NCBI GenBank assembly: GCA_964450435.1
Contig: CAYVCX010000064.1
Coordinates: forward strand, 1-15,840
Direction of reading: 5' to 3'
Source: SKLM01 sp964450435
GTDB taxonomy: Bacteria; Chloroflexota; Anaerolineae; B4-G1
DNA length: 15,840 bases
Under the pieces are notes generated by a model. The model saw only the letters and a list, made by a program, of their open reading frames with translations. It was not told where the DNA came from and did not search any database. Position numbers and translations under genes: made by a program. Of the stretch, positions 6,916 through 13,864 are shown piece after piece; the first letter of the stretch is position 1, and every line of letters begins with the position of its first letter.

Positions 6916-7557
6916 TCATCTTACCCAAGCCACAGCCCGGACGGGGGACCCGTCCAGACCCTGCAGCAGGAGAGGCAAGACGGACAGTTGGTAGACGACC
7001 GACTCTTGGAGCTGAGCAAGGCCTCTCAGGTTCTCAACGATGAGGCAATCGTTGCCCAGGAGCGTCTCGTGCGCCCGATGGCTACCATCCACCGTTGAGT
7101 CCACGTTCAGCGTGTCGATGCCGACCAACCTAACACCGGAGGCTACGATGGCCTCCGCAGCCTCAGGGGAGACGTACGGATGGCGCATATAGGACTCGGT
7201 TCCCCAGTACGCGTCCCAGTCTGTTCTTATCAGTAGTCCACCTCCTTTCGGAATGCGGGATAGGCTCCCTGACAAGGCTGTCCTGTCGATGGCGGAGTTT
7301 TCGCCGAGGCCAATGGTTACCGCCACCACGGCGGGTACCAAGAACCGCTCGAGGGGGTACTGGTCGAGAGTCTTGCCGTCAGGGAAGTAGTGAGACGCTG
7401 CATCTACGTGCGTGCCGGTGTGGGTCCCGATCCGCAGCTCCGACACCCTCCAAGAGCCCTGTTCATCACTCGGGCCCTTGATCTGCGGTTCGGGATCGCC
7501 GGGAAAGAACATCATCCCATTCTCTATCCGATGGCTCAGGTCAAAATACCCGGGCAT
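6916..7557 (-). CDS. Cyclase-family (PF04199) metal-dependent hydrolase, kynurenine formamidase-like
   Basis: This protein of 213 residues carries the metal-binding signature HTGTHVDAASH (46-56) that defines the cyclase/arylformamidase family, whose members open cyclic or acyl amide bonds (isatin hydrolase, kynurenine formamidase). An early Asp-Leu-Ser-His with FFPGDPEP (17-24) and VGIDTLNVDS near the middle also fit. Length is usual for the family. I chose the ATG at 7555-7557 because GAGG lies 6 nt upstream; the TTG two codons earlier would touch that site. It lies 28 bp after the phosphoesterase gene and 91 bp before the permease gene, so probably co-transcribed. The other tryptophan-catabolism enzymes are absent, so the true substrate is more likely an amide or lactam linked to the amino-acid or guanidino pathway here. 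Confidence 0.82.
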   Translation of the reverse strand: MPGYFDLSHRIENGMMFFPGDPEPQIKGPSDEQGSWRVSELRIGTHTGTHVDAASHYFPDGKTLDQYPLERFLVPAVVAVTIGLGENSAIDRTALSGSLSRIPKGGGLLIRTDWDAYWGTESYMRHPYVSPEAAEAIVASGVRLVGIDTLNVDSTVDGSHRAHETLLGNDCLIVENLRGLAQLQESVVYQLSVLPLLLQGLDGSPVRAVAWVR

Positions 7558-7585
7558 ATCCAACCTCGATGGCGTCCAAGCCGAC

Positions 7586-8584
7586 CTACCCAGAGGTCAT
7601 CTGTACGCTTTCCACTTCTTGACCGCTCAAGGTGATAATCGCGCCGCGGAGAATGGCTTCGCCGTATTCACTGCCTGGGTTGACGGCCGTCGTTCTGCCG
7701 ATCTTCACCATGCCCCGGGACTCGTGGATGTGACCGTGGAGGGATACGAGAGGCTGCCAACGTTCGATTGCGTCACGGACGGCCCTGCTGCCAGCGCCAA
7801 ACATGACAGGCTCTCCGCCAGCCGTGATCACGGTTGGCGGATCGGTGGATGCATCCAGCTTGGGACAAGTGTCGAGTGTACTGTCTACCGGTGGTGCGTG
7901 GAAGTTGAACACAGCTCGCGAGAAGTCCTCTAGTCCGTTGATTGCCTGTTGAATCAGCTCCGCCATCTGCTCTTCATCAGCTTCTCGTGGCGTATCCCAG
8001 GGGGTGGGGTTGCTGTAGCCAAGGCTGGCCATGACGTGGCCTTCTTCGTCCAGTTGGACGAGCTTCCCCTCGCACGGGACTACCCGATCTCTTGCCTCCT
8101 CATCCAGCACCCTCAAGACCTGGGGATCGTCGTCGTTGCCTCCCGTGACGTAGCAGCGAATGTCCGTACCCTTGAGGCGCTTCTCGGCCAAACGAACCCA
8201 CTCCTTGAGACGGCTGACCGCCTGCCGAAGGAAGATTGCGTCGACAGCGTGAGGCTCGTCGTGAAGCTCTTCGTATTCGGAACGGGTGACGATTTCGTCA
8301 TAGAATCCGAGCTTGGCCAGACGAGCACGAAAGGCCGACAGCTCCTCATCGCCCTCAAGCTGTGTCGTCCGGCTCTGGACAGTGGCTGTATACCTGTCAT
8401 CCCCGAGGTCCAGAATGGGAACAAGGAGCTTACCGGTGAGGTCACCGCCTAACACCAGCACGTCCACCTCGTAGATCTGGGCGGCGTTGATGAACTTGCG
8501 AAAGGTCGGCTCGGATCCGTGAACATCGGTGGCATACAAGATACGTGTGCGCTTCGACGGCCGCGCTCTCGACCAGAACGGCAT
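7586..8584 (-). CDS. Calcineurin-like metallophosphoesterase
   Basis: This 332-residue soluble protein has the five-block metal site of the family: DVHGS (20-24), GGDLTG (46-51), GGNDD (148-152), FHAPP (228-232) and HGHIHES (283-289), then VNPGSEYGEA (301-310), which is typical of the single-domain bacterial group acting as phosphodiesterases or nucleotide phosphatases. An insertion of about 90 residues between blocks two and three (55-145) is charged and probably helical. No signal peptide, so cytoplasmic. The ATG at 8582-8584 follows AGAGGGAAG. It starts 32 bp after the nucleotidyltransferase stop, a tight pair. Substrate unknown; removal of a nucleotidyl or phosphate group added by its neighbour is a speculation from context. 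Confidence 0.85.
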   Translation of the reverse strand: MPFWSRARPSKRTRILYATDVHGSEPTFRKFINAAQIYEVDVLVLGGDLTGKLLVPILDLGDDRYTATVQSRTTQLEGDEELSAFRARLAKLGFYDEIVTRSEYEELHDEPHAVDAIFLRQAVSRLKEWVRLAEKRLKGTDIRCYVTGGNDDDPQVLRVLDEEARDRVVPCEGKLVQLDEEGHVMASLGYSNPTPWDTPREADEEQMAELIQQAINGLEDFSRAVFNFHAPPVDSTLDTCPKLDASTDPPTVITAGGEPVMFGAGSRAVRDAIERWQPLVSLHGHIHESRGMVKIGRTTAVNPGSEYGEAILRGAIITLSGQEVESVQMTSG

Positions 8585-8616
8585 GGATCTTCCCTCTCTT
8601 CACTCGCGGCGGAGGA

Positions 8617-9402
8617 TTACAGGAAATCCTCCACATCTTGGTACCATTTCACCCGGTCCCCAATCGTGGAGCGGATTCTCCAGCGCAGGGACTTGGGCTC
8701 CTCCTCGATTCGCTCCAGCGCCCGGGTAACCTGGGCAGCAACTGCCTCCTTCTCGCGCTCATTCAACTCGTCGTATCCTTGAGCCAAGGTAGCCACCTTC
8801 TTGAGGTTCATTGTCACGGTGCGCCATAATCCCCAATCGGTTGCGCACTCCCTGCTGACGAGGGATATGTTGATCGTCTCCTCGTCCTGATTCCCCAAGG
8901 GATGTTCGAGCAGCAGCATGATGGTGTCAATGATGTCTTTCTCGTTGATCTTGACGATCTGCATCTTCTCCAACAGTAGTTCCGCCAGGGGCAGTGTGGG
9001 GGAGTCCAGATGGAGACGGTCATTCCACGCAATCTCGTGACAGAATGACAGCTTGTCGAAGAAGACATCGATGTGGAAGCTATCGGTCGGATCATGGAAG
9101 ATCATGCGTTCTCCTGCGAAGTAGAGATTGATCTCCGATTCGCCCCGATATCCCAGGGAGGTGAAGAAAGGTTCCACCAGCGGCGCCTGGTCGCCGTAGG
9201 CTGCGTAGTCGATGTCGGTGTATGCGCGTCCCATCTCTTGCTGCAAGTAGCCATACTCGGGACAGTGGATGTGAAAGGCCAGCGAGCCCAACAGGCGGAG
9301 GATAAGCCCTTCGTCCTCCGCGAGCTTCACCAGGCGTGTGGCTGTCTCCTCGAAGTGGCGTCGTTCCTCTTCGCTCTGCTGTTCCATTCCTATTGATGAC
9401 AC
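8617..9402 (-). CDS. AbiEii-like nucleotidyltransferase-fold protein
   Basis: This 261-residue protein shows a minimal DNA-polymerase-beta-type nucleotidyltransferase core: LLGSLAFHIH (37-46) with the Gly-Ser of the helix, then TDIDYAAYG (62-70) with the paired aspartates, and a likely third acidic residue in FHIDVFF (109-115). The following LLLEKMQIVKINEKDIIDTIMLL block (142-164) resembles the Lys...Asp segment of AbiEii/AbiGii-type proteins. A charged C-terminal region (210-261, ending DRVKWYQDVEDFL) is unassigned. The chosen start is GTG at 9400-9402, with GGAAGGAG 9 nt upstream; an internal ATG five codons on is poorly placed. No AbiEi-type antitoxin is next to it, which argues against an ordinary AbiE module. 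Its partner appears to be the phosphoesterase just downstream. Function unknown. Confidence 0.7.
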   Translation of the reverse strand: MSSIGMEQQSEEERRHFEETATRLVKLAEDEGLILRLLGSLAFHIHCPEYGYLQQEMGRAYTDIDYAAYGDQAPLVEPFFTSLGYRGESEINLYFAGERMIFHDPTDSFHIDVFFDKLSFCHEIAWNDRLHLDSPTLPLAELLLEKMQIVKINEKDIIDTIMLLLEHPLGNQDEETINISLVSRECATDWGLWRTVTMNLKKVATLAQGYDELNEREKEAVAAQVTRALERIEEEPKSLRWRIRSTIGDRVKWYQDVEDFL

Positions 9403-9545
9403 AAGGTCTTGCTCCTTCCAGGCTTTCGGTCGTTCTTTCGGGTTTGTCGGTACAGCTTGCGCTCCGCCAACTGCACGCCTCTGACCGGGCGTCCGAGATG
9501 CCGGACACGGTGCACGGCCCCGCTACACCGTAAGCTGAACATGGG

Positions 9546-10376
9546 TCACGGAACGAATCCAAGGTTATTGGAGACCTCGCGGGCAGCGCATACGACATAG
9601 TCGATAAGGCGATCCCGCCGGACGGGGTCGTAACGCGTGTTCGGGACCGCCACTGACAGGGCGGCAACGACTCGGCCCGTGTGATCTCGCACCGGTGCTC
9701 CAAAGGCATGCTCTCCGTACTCGTAGTCCTCCTCATCGACGGCGAACCCTTGAGAGCGGACTTCTTCGAGGTAATGCCTCAGTACGTCTCGATCGGTGAT
9801 AGTGTTCGCGGTAAAGGCCTGGAGCTCGATCTGGGACAAGAGTTGAGCCCGCTGATCTGGAGGCATATAGGCAAGGAGGACCTTCGGCGCAGCGCCGACG
9901 TGAAGAGGAAGGGATCTGCCGATAGAGGGCAGCAACTGCAGCATATGAGGGCCTTTGTCCCAGTCAACACACACGGCGGTGGTGTCGGAGAGCACCCACA
10001 GGCTGGCTACGTCCCCCGTCTTCTCCGCCAGCTCCCTGAGCACCTCCCCGGCGGCCTGACGGAGGCCGAGTTGGGCCTGCACGTGCTGCCCGATATGGAG
10101 GAATTTGATGGCCAATTGGTAATTGCGTGTTTGAGGATCGGCTTCGACGTAACCGCGATACTCCAAAGTTTTCAAGATGCGGAAGACGCGGTTGCGGTGG
10201 AGCCCCAAGCGCTCGGAGACCTCCGTCGCCGTCGCCGCGCCCTCATTGACCAGGGACTCGAGTATATCGACTGCGGCGTCAAGGACCTGTATGGTGTACT
10301 GTCTTTCCGACTTATCCGAGGTCACTTTCTTGTCCGTGAGTTGGCTCAACCTGCCAATGCAAGGGCCTGTGGGCAT
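9546..10376 (-). CDS. IclR-family transcriptional regulator
   Basis: This 276-residue protein has an N-terminal winged helix-turn-helix (about 28-80: QVLDAAVDILESL, ATEVSERLGLHRNRVFRILK, GYVEADPQTRNYQL) and a C-terminal IclR effector-binding domain (about 95-275) with LPLHVGAAPKVLLAYMP (156-172) and the usual GFAVDEEDYEYGEHAFGAPV (210-229). IclR proteins bind palindromic operators as dimers or tetramers and often control adjacent catabolic genes, typically sensing a pathway metabolite. It lies first in block B, so it probably governs the genes downstream and itself. The ATG start has a weak ribosome site; a GTG at codon 18 is an alternative that keeps the whole DNA-binding domain. The 143-bp gap downstream (9403-9545) holds only a 6-bp inverted repeat (9507-9512 with 9526-9531). 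Confidence 0.92.
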   Translation of the reverse strand: MPTGPCIGRLSQLTDKKVTSDKSERQYTIQVLDAAVDILESLVNEGAATATEVSERLGLHRNRVFRILKTLEYRGYVEADPQTRNYQLAIKFLHIGQHVQAQLGLRQAAGEVLRELAEKTGDVASLWVLSDTTAVCVDWDKGPHMLQLLPSIGRSLPLHVGAAPKVLLAYMPPDQRAQLLSQIELQAFTANTITDRDVLRHYLEEVRSQGFAVDEEDYEYGEHAFGAPVRDHTGRVVAALSVAVPNTRYDPVRRDRLIDYVVCAAREVSNNLGFVP

Positions 10377-10409
10377 CTCGGACCGTTTGGTCTATTAACG
10401 TTGCGTTCG

Positions 10410-10417
10410 CTGTACAG
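10410..10417. promoter_or_regulatory. CTGTACAG palindrome at the regulator promoter, candidate operator
   Basis: CTGTACAG is a perfect 8-bp palindrome whose flanks add a matching TC/GA pair after one mismatch on each side. It covers the predicted transcription start of the IclR gene, a good place for autorepression. CTGTACA occurs again at 10522-10528, on the upstream side of the promoter. That IclR binds here is inferred. Confidence 0.35.
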
Positions 10418-10419
10418 AG

Positions 10420-10448
10420 AGAATATCACGACCTGGCATCCGTGTCAG
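10420..10448 (-). promoter_or_regulatory. Sigma-70-type promoter for the IclR gene and block B
   Basis: On the minus strand CTGACA (10448-10443, 5 of 6 matches to the -35 consensus) is followed after exactly 17 bp by TATTCT (10425-10420, 4 of 6 matches to the -10). The predicted start near 10413 gives a leader of about 37 nt to the ATG at 10376. Confidence 0.5.
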
Positions 10449-10709
10449 GCCATGGTGAAGCAAGGCACGCCGTCATGTCAGCTTACTGGGTCGTTGGATT
10501 CCCAATGTTACTTTCAGATCCCTGTACAATCAATGGCGGTCACTGTGATTCGGAGGATATGTCTGCGACCTGATGTTCCTCGCCGATCCAATGAACTGTG
10601 CGTCGTCATGAAGCCGGGGAGAGGCGGCGTGGGATCCAGACCGGGCTACCGTCATCAACCCATCGCGGTCTAGGATGGGCGGGAGCCAGCGGAGCGCATA
10701 AGCAGGACG

Positions 10710-10742
10710 CGAGGTGACGCCTACCGGAAGCGGGTCACCTCG
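10710..10742 (-). promoter_or_regulatory. 9-bp hairpin in the long leader region
   Basis: CGAGGTGAC (10710-10718) and GTCACCTCG (10734-10742) are perfect inverted repeats with a 15-nt loop that can add a GC/GC pair. No U tract follows on either strand. The stop codon of the possible leader peptide lies inside the upstream arm, so ribosome position could affect folding. Confidence 0.45.
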
Positions 10743-10815
10743 GGTTGTTATGCCTCCATCTCCCGTCCACTTCCTGGCGTTTGGATCGTTGGCTGCTCTC
10801 CGGTCGTGCGACCAT
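10735..10815 (-). CDS. Possible 26-residue arginine-rich leader peptide (low confidence)
   Basis: An ATG at 10813-10815 follows AAGGA at about 7-8 nt and opens a frame of 26 codons ending TGA at 10735-10737. The peptide starts MVARPESSQRSKRQEVDG and ends WRHNNPR; six residues are arginine. It lies downstream of a near-consensus promoter and its stop falls inside a 9-bp hairpin, the layout of a translational attenuator. Short frames like this also arise by chance, and there is no homology evidence. Confidence 0.2.
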   Translation of the reverse strand: MVARPESSQRSKRQEVDGRWRHNNPR

Positions 10816-10935
10816 TCCAGAGTCCTTCGTGTTTGAGAGGAGCGAATGAAGGCGAACAATGTGCAACTCATCAGCCTAACACACAATCCGAGAGCTTTGG
10901 CTGCAGGCAGAGCCGACTGCGTTGTGGCGCTTTCA

Positions 10936-10964
10936 CGACGTAAATGACAAGTTTGCTACGTAAA
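10936..10964 (-). promoter_or_regulatory. Tandem TTTACGT boxes 20 bp apart, candidate operator
   Basis: The minus strand carries TTTACGTAG (10964-10956) and TTTACGTCG (10944-10936), which share TTTACGT and the final G with a 20-bp centre spacing, about two helical turns. They lie just downstream of the -10 hexamer of the promoter at 10966-10994, at and after the predicted start. The upstream box is also part of an imperfect palindrome GTTTACGTAGCAAAC. The binding protein is unknown; the IclR product is an obvious candidate. Confidence 0.35.
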
Positions 10965-10965
10965 C

Positions 10966-10994
10966 AGTTTATCACATCCAAGCGCGGTTGTCAA
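10966..10994 (-). promoter_or_regulatory. Near-consensus sigma-70 promoter in the inter-block region
   Basis: On the minus strand TTGACA (10994-10989, perfect -35) is followed after exactly 17 bp by TAAACT (10971-10966, 4 of 6 to the -10). This is the best promoter in the window. It lies about 590 bp before the IclR start, so it implies either a very long leader or a separate small transcript. Confidence 0.6.
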
Positions 10995-11610
10995 GCACCT
11001 GTTCGGAGTCAGCGGCAAGATCACGGGGAACCGGGGAGTTACTGGGCTTTGCCTCTGGGTAAGAAGTGATTCGCAACCAGCCCGGCACCAGTGCGAACCC
11101 GGGACCGGTGGAGGTGGACGTGGGTGTCAGATGTCGGCCTGCTCTGTATCGCTGCTGGGGGGCTCGGACGCTGCTCTGGCTGGAGGTGGGTAGAGGAGCG
11201 GATGATGGCATGGGGCGGTTCTGCTGGATCGTTCCCGCGGGCTCGCAGAATCGGAGTCGGTTGAGCAGGCCGAGGAAGCCCGGGAATCTGGAGTCAGCGG
11301 CGAGTGCCGAGCCGTGGGCCCGGGAGTTCCGAGCGCAGTGAGCGCAACTCGGCCGGTGGCGGCCGGGCTCTCGGGCGTCTCCGGTGGATGCGGGAGCCAG
11401 TCGAGGCTCACATCCCGGGAGCCTATTCGGTCCGCGGCTGGCTGAGGACCGGCATCCGCCCGGGACCAGGGACGGAGGTGAGGGGAAACTTCCGGGATGC
11501 CCGGCAGCTTGCTGAAGGGGAGCGGCCCGTTGTCTGATTGGGGTGTCGCGAGGCGGCACTGATAAGGGCGGTCGCGCGGGGCAGCCTGCGCAATGAAGCG
11601 GGGGCAAAGG
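10995..11610. other. Non-coding GC-rich region with many short inverted repeats
   Basis: No convincing protein gene: the long open frames here are proline-, serine- and arginine-rich on both strands, have no good ribosome site and show no motif. Several stems can be drawn: GAGTT 11324-11328 with AACTC 11346-11350; GGATG 11386-11390 with CATCC 11411-11415 enclosing GAGCC/GGCTC; GGTCC 11429-11433 with GGACC 11446-11450; GGCATCC 11451-11457 with GGATGCC 11495-11501. No tRNA, RNase P, tmRNA or known riboswitch core was recognised. A structured RNA or a decayed region are both possible. Confidence 0.4.
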
Positions 11611-11628
11611 CCCGCAGCTTGCTGCGGG
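11611..11628 (-). terminator. Stem-loop downstream of the biotin carrier gene, likely end of block A
   Basis: CCCGCAGC (11611-11618) and GCTGCGGG (11621-11628) form a perfect 8-bp stem with a very small loop. On the minus strand it lies 16 bp after the stop codon at 11645 and is followed by CCTTTGCC, so the U tract is poor. The position fits the end of the transcarboxylase operon. Confidence 0.45.
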
Positions 11629-11644
11629 GTGGTTCACTCCATCC

Positions 11645-12139
11645 TTAGCTGATCTCCACGAGTACCTGGCCTTTCTCCACGTCATCGCCAGGGGTGACGT
11701 GAACCGCCTCCACGACGCCGTCCCGGTCGGCGCGCAGCTCGTTCTCCATCTTCATCGCCTCGAGCACGCAGAGGGCCTCGCCTTCCTCGACAGACTCTCC
11801 CTCCTCGACCATCACGCGAGTCACCTTGCCGGGCATAATGGCGACGACGGCGCCGTCGCCCGGCTCGGCGGCGGCGGAGAGCGGGGAGCCGGGACGCACG
11901 GGCTGGGCCCCGGATGCCAGGGTGAGCCCAGCTACTTCGATGGTGTGGGATGCGCCACCTACCTCAACGGTTTTGCCCTCAACGACGACGTCGTAGGCGA
12001 TGCCATCGACCAGGACTGCGTCGTCCTCAAGGTCAACGGTGAAGGGGCGTCCGTTGACTGTGATTTTGTCTCCGTCGGCGACGACGCGGTAGTCGATACC
12101 GTCGAAGGTGATGGTGAACTCTCTTGCAGCATCCGTCAT
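11645..12139 (-). CDS. Biotin carboxyl carrier subunit (1.3S-type) with four N-terminal 16-residue repeats
   Basis: This 164-residue protein carries the covalent biotin that shuttles CO2 between the two carboxyltransferase subunits. The C-terminal biotinyl domain (about 96-164) has the biotinylation motif LEAMKMEN with Lys130, preceded by IMPGKV (101-106). The N-terminal part holds four gap-free 16-residue units (10-25, 26-41, 42-57, 58-73), each of the form VxVxGxxYxVxVE, joined by a Pro/Ala/Gly linker (74-95). The Propionibacterium 1.3S subunit has one such unit. I chose the ATG at 12137-12139, with GGGGAG 7 nt upstream; a longer reading to 12256 adds 39 residues with no ribosome site and no family support. 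It lies 161 bp after the 5S gene, a gap with no other feature. Confidence 0.92.
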   Translation of the reverse strand: MTDAAREFTITFDGIDYRVVADGDKITVNGRPFTVDLEDDAVLVDGIAYDVVVEGKTVEVGGASHTIEVAGLTLASGAQPVRPGSPLSAAAEPGDGAVVAIMPGKVTRVMVEEGESVEEGEALCVLEAMKMENELRADRDGVVEAVHVTPGDDVEKGQVLVEIS

Positions 12140-12300
12140 CGTGGGTCTCCCCTCCGGGACTGAGTTGATTGGGTTGAAGTGTGACCGAGCGAGCCGATGG
12201 CAGGCCTGGTGTAGGAACGGGTCGGGCAGCGAGGGCGCCCGGTGGGCCGGTTGCACAGCAGATCTGCCCTGGGAATCGGCACAGAGGAGGCGAGCACCGG

Positions 12301-13821
12301 CTAGCCCCCGGCGCCGGCGATGAGCGGCGTCCAGCGTCCCGCTCCGGGACGCCAGGCGACTTTCCAGGGTGAGGGGGCTGAACCGTCCCGGGACGTGGTG
12401 TCAGCCGCTCTCTGGTCGGCGCGCTCGAGGAGCAGCGCCGCGACGGCGGCGACGACGGGCTCCTGGCCGTCTCCGCCCCGGGCGCGGCGTTCGAGGAAGG
12501 GGCCGGCCACCTGGGGGAACAGGGCATATGAAATCACGTCTTCCTCGTCCGGCGTCGGGTCGCCGAGGAGTGCGGTGAGTTCCTGTCGGCCCTTCTCCAT
12601 GCCCGGGGGAATTAGATCGGCCGGCCGGCAGTCGATAGGGTCCTCGTCGCCGATAGCCTTCCGCTTCACGGCTGGATCGATAGGGGCCGGCGGGCGGCCG
12701 TAGTAGCCGCGCACGTACTGCCGGACCTCCTCGGGAATGACCTTGTAGCGCTCACCCAGCACGACGTTAAGAGTAGCCTGGGTGCCGACGAGCTGGCTCG
12801 ACGGGGTGACCAGGGGCGGATAGCCGAGATCGGCCCGTACCTGCGGGACCTCACGGAGGACCTCCTCATACCTGTCGCCAGCGCCCTGCTCCCGGAGCTG
12901 GGAGACGAGGTTGGAGAGCATGCCGCCGGGGATCTGGTACTGAAGGACACGCACGTCGACGCCGAACATGCCGCTTTCGAAGCTAGCATACTTGCGACGG
13001 ATGCGGCCGAAGTAGCTCGATATCTCGGCGAGCAGCTTCAGGTCGAGCCCTGTCTCGCGGTCCCGGCCCATGAGCATGGCGACGAGGGACTCGGTGGGCG
13101 GGTGTGAGGTGGTCAGGGAAAGGGCGGAAATGGCCGTGTCGACGATGTCGACACCTGCCTCGACGGCCTTAAGGAGGGCCGCAGTCGCCATCCCACTGGT
13201 CGAGTGGGAGTGGAGATGGATCGGCAGAGGGAGCGTCTCCTTGAGGCGATGGACGAGCTCGTAGGCGGCGTAGGGCGTGATCAAGCCGGCCATGTCCTTG
13301 ATGCAGATGGAGTCGGCGCCCATCTCGGCCAGCTCAGTGGCAACGTCAACGAAGTAGTCGATGCTGTACGGAGGACCGGTGGTGTAGCAGATCGAGGCCT
13401 GGACGTGGGCTCCCTCGCGGCTGACTGTGTCCATGGCCTTACGCATGTTGCGAACGTCGTTCAGCGCATCGAAGATACGGAACACGTCAATGCCGTTGGC
13501 GTGGGCGTGAACGACGAAGCGATCCAGGACATCGTCGGGATAATGACGGTAGCCGACGACGTTCTGGCCTCGCAGGAGCATCATGAAGGGTGTGGTGGGC
13601 ATGCGCTGTTTGAGGCGGCGGACGCGGTCCCAGGGGTTTTCGTCGAGGAAGCGCATGGCGGAGTCGAAAGTGGCCCCGCCCCACATCTCGACGGCCCAGT
13701 AGCCGACGCGATCAATCTTCTCGGCGATGGGCAGCATATCGTCGGTCCGCATACGGGTGGCCAGCAGAGACTGATGGCCGTCGCGCAGCATCAGGTCGCA
13801 GACTTGCAGTGGTCCGGTCAT
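12301..13821 (-). CDS. 2-oxoacid carboxyltransferase (transcarboxylase 5S / oxaloacetate decarboxylase alpha / pyruvate carboxylase B type)
   Basis: This 506-residue cytoplasmic enzyme transfers the carboxyl group between carboxybiotin and pyruvate/oxaloacetate. The HMG-lyase-like TIM barrel (about 5-270) shows LRDGHQSL (12-19) with metal ligand Asp14, the active-site lysine in CIKDMAGL (Lys175) and metal-binding HLHSHS (202-207). The conserved domain follows (about 290-440; MFGVDVRVLQYQIPGGMLSNL is its start). There is no fused biotin domain, in keeping with the separate carrier gene. The last 60 residues or so (EPVVAAVAALLLERAD through SPWKVAWRPG) are not part of the barrel and resemble the short tails added to small subunits of acyl-CoA carboxylases. 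The ATG at 13819-13821 follows GAGAGGAG and lies 43 bp after the 12S stop. Confidence 0.92.
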   Translation of the reverse strand: MTGPLQVCDLMLRDGHQSLLATRMRTDDMLPIAEKIDRVGYWAVEMWGGATFDSAMRFLDENPWDRVRRLKQRMPTTPFMMLLRGQNVVGYRHYPDDVLDRFVVHAHANGIDVFRIFDALNDVRNMRKAMDTVSREGAHVQASICYTTGPPYSIDYFVDVATELAEMGADSICIKDMAGLITPYAAYELVHRLKETLPLPIHLHSHSTSGMATAALLKAVEAGVDIVDTAISALSLTTSHPPTESLVAMLMGRDRETGLDLKLLAEISSYFGRIRRKYASFESGMFGVDVRVLQYQIPGGMLSNLVSQLREQGAGDRYEEVLREVPQVRADLGYPPLVTPSSQLVGTQATLNVVLGERYKVIPEEVRQYVRGYYGRPPAPIDPAVKRKAIGDEDPIDCRPADLIPPGMEKGRQELTALLGDPTPDEEDVISYALFPQVAGPFLERRARGGDGQEPVVAAVAALLLERADQRAADTTSRDGSAPSPWKVAWRPGAGRWTPLIAGAGG

Positions 13822-13864
13822 AAACTCCTCTCAGAAAGAGATGAATCGGGCTCGCCCAGGTTCG

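Noticed and set aside
7558..7563. TTG start two codons upstream in the cyclase gene
   Set aside because: The only ribosome site (GAGG) would directly touch the TTG; spacing fits the ATG at 7555-7557.
8617..9402. AbiE-type toxin-antitoxin or phage-defence module
   Set aside because: No AbiEi-like antitoxin gene is adjacent; the neighbours are a phosphoesterase and a transcription regulator.
10530..10886. 118-codon open frame on the minus strand between the two blocks
   Set aside because: No family resemblance or ribosome site, and it runs across the 9-bp hairpin.
10377..11644. tRNA, RNase P, tmRNA or CRISPR array in the long gap
   Set aside because: No T-loop GTTC-type arm with a cloverleaf, no RNase P core motifs, and no regularly spaced repeats.
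10972..11685. 237-codon open frame on the minus strand
   Set aside because: Composition is Pro/Ser/Arg/Ala-rich throughout, no motif, no ribosome site, and it overlaps the best promoter in the window and the end of the carrier gene. Best explained by GC-rich non-coding DNA.
12140..12256. 39-residue N-terminal extension of the biotin carrier
   Set aside because: The sequence does not resemble the family, and a strong ribosome site precedes the internal ATG.
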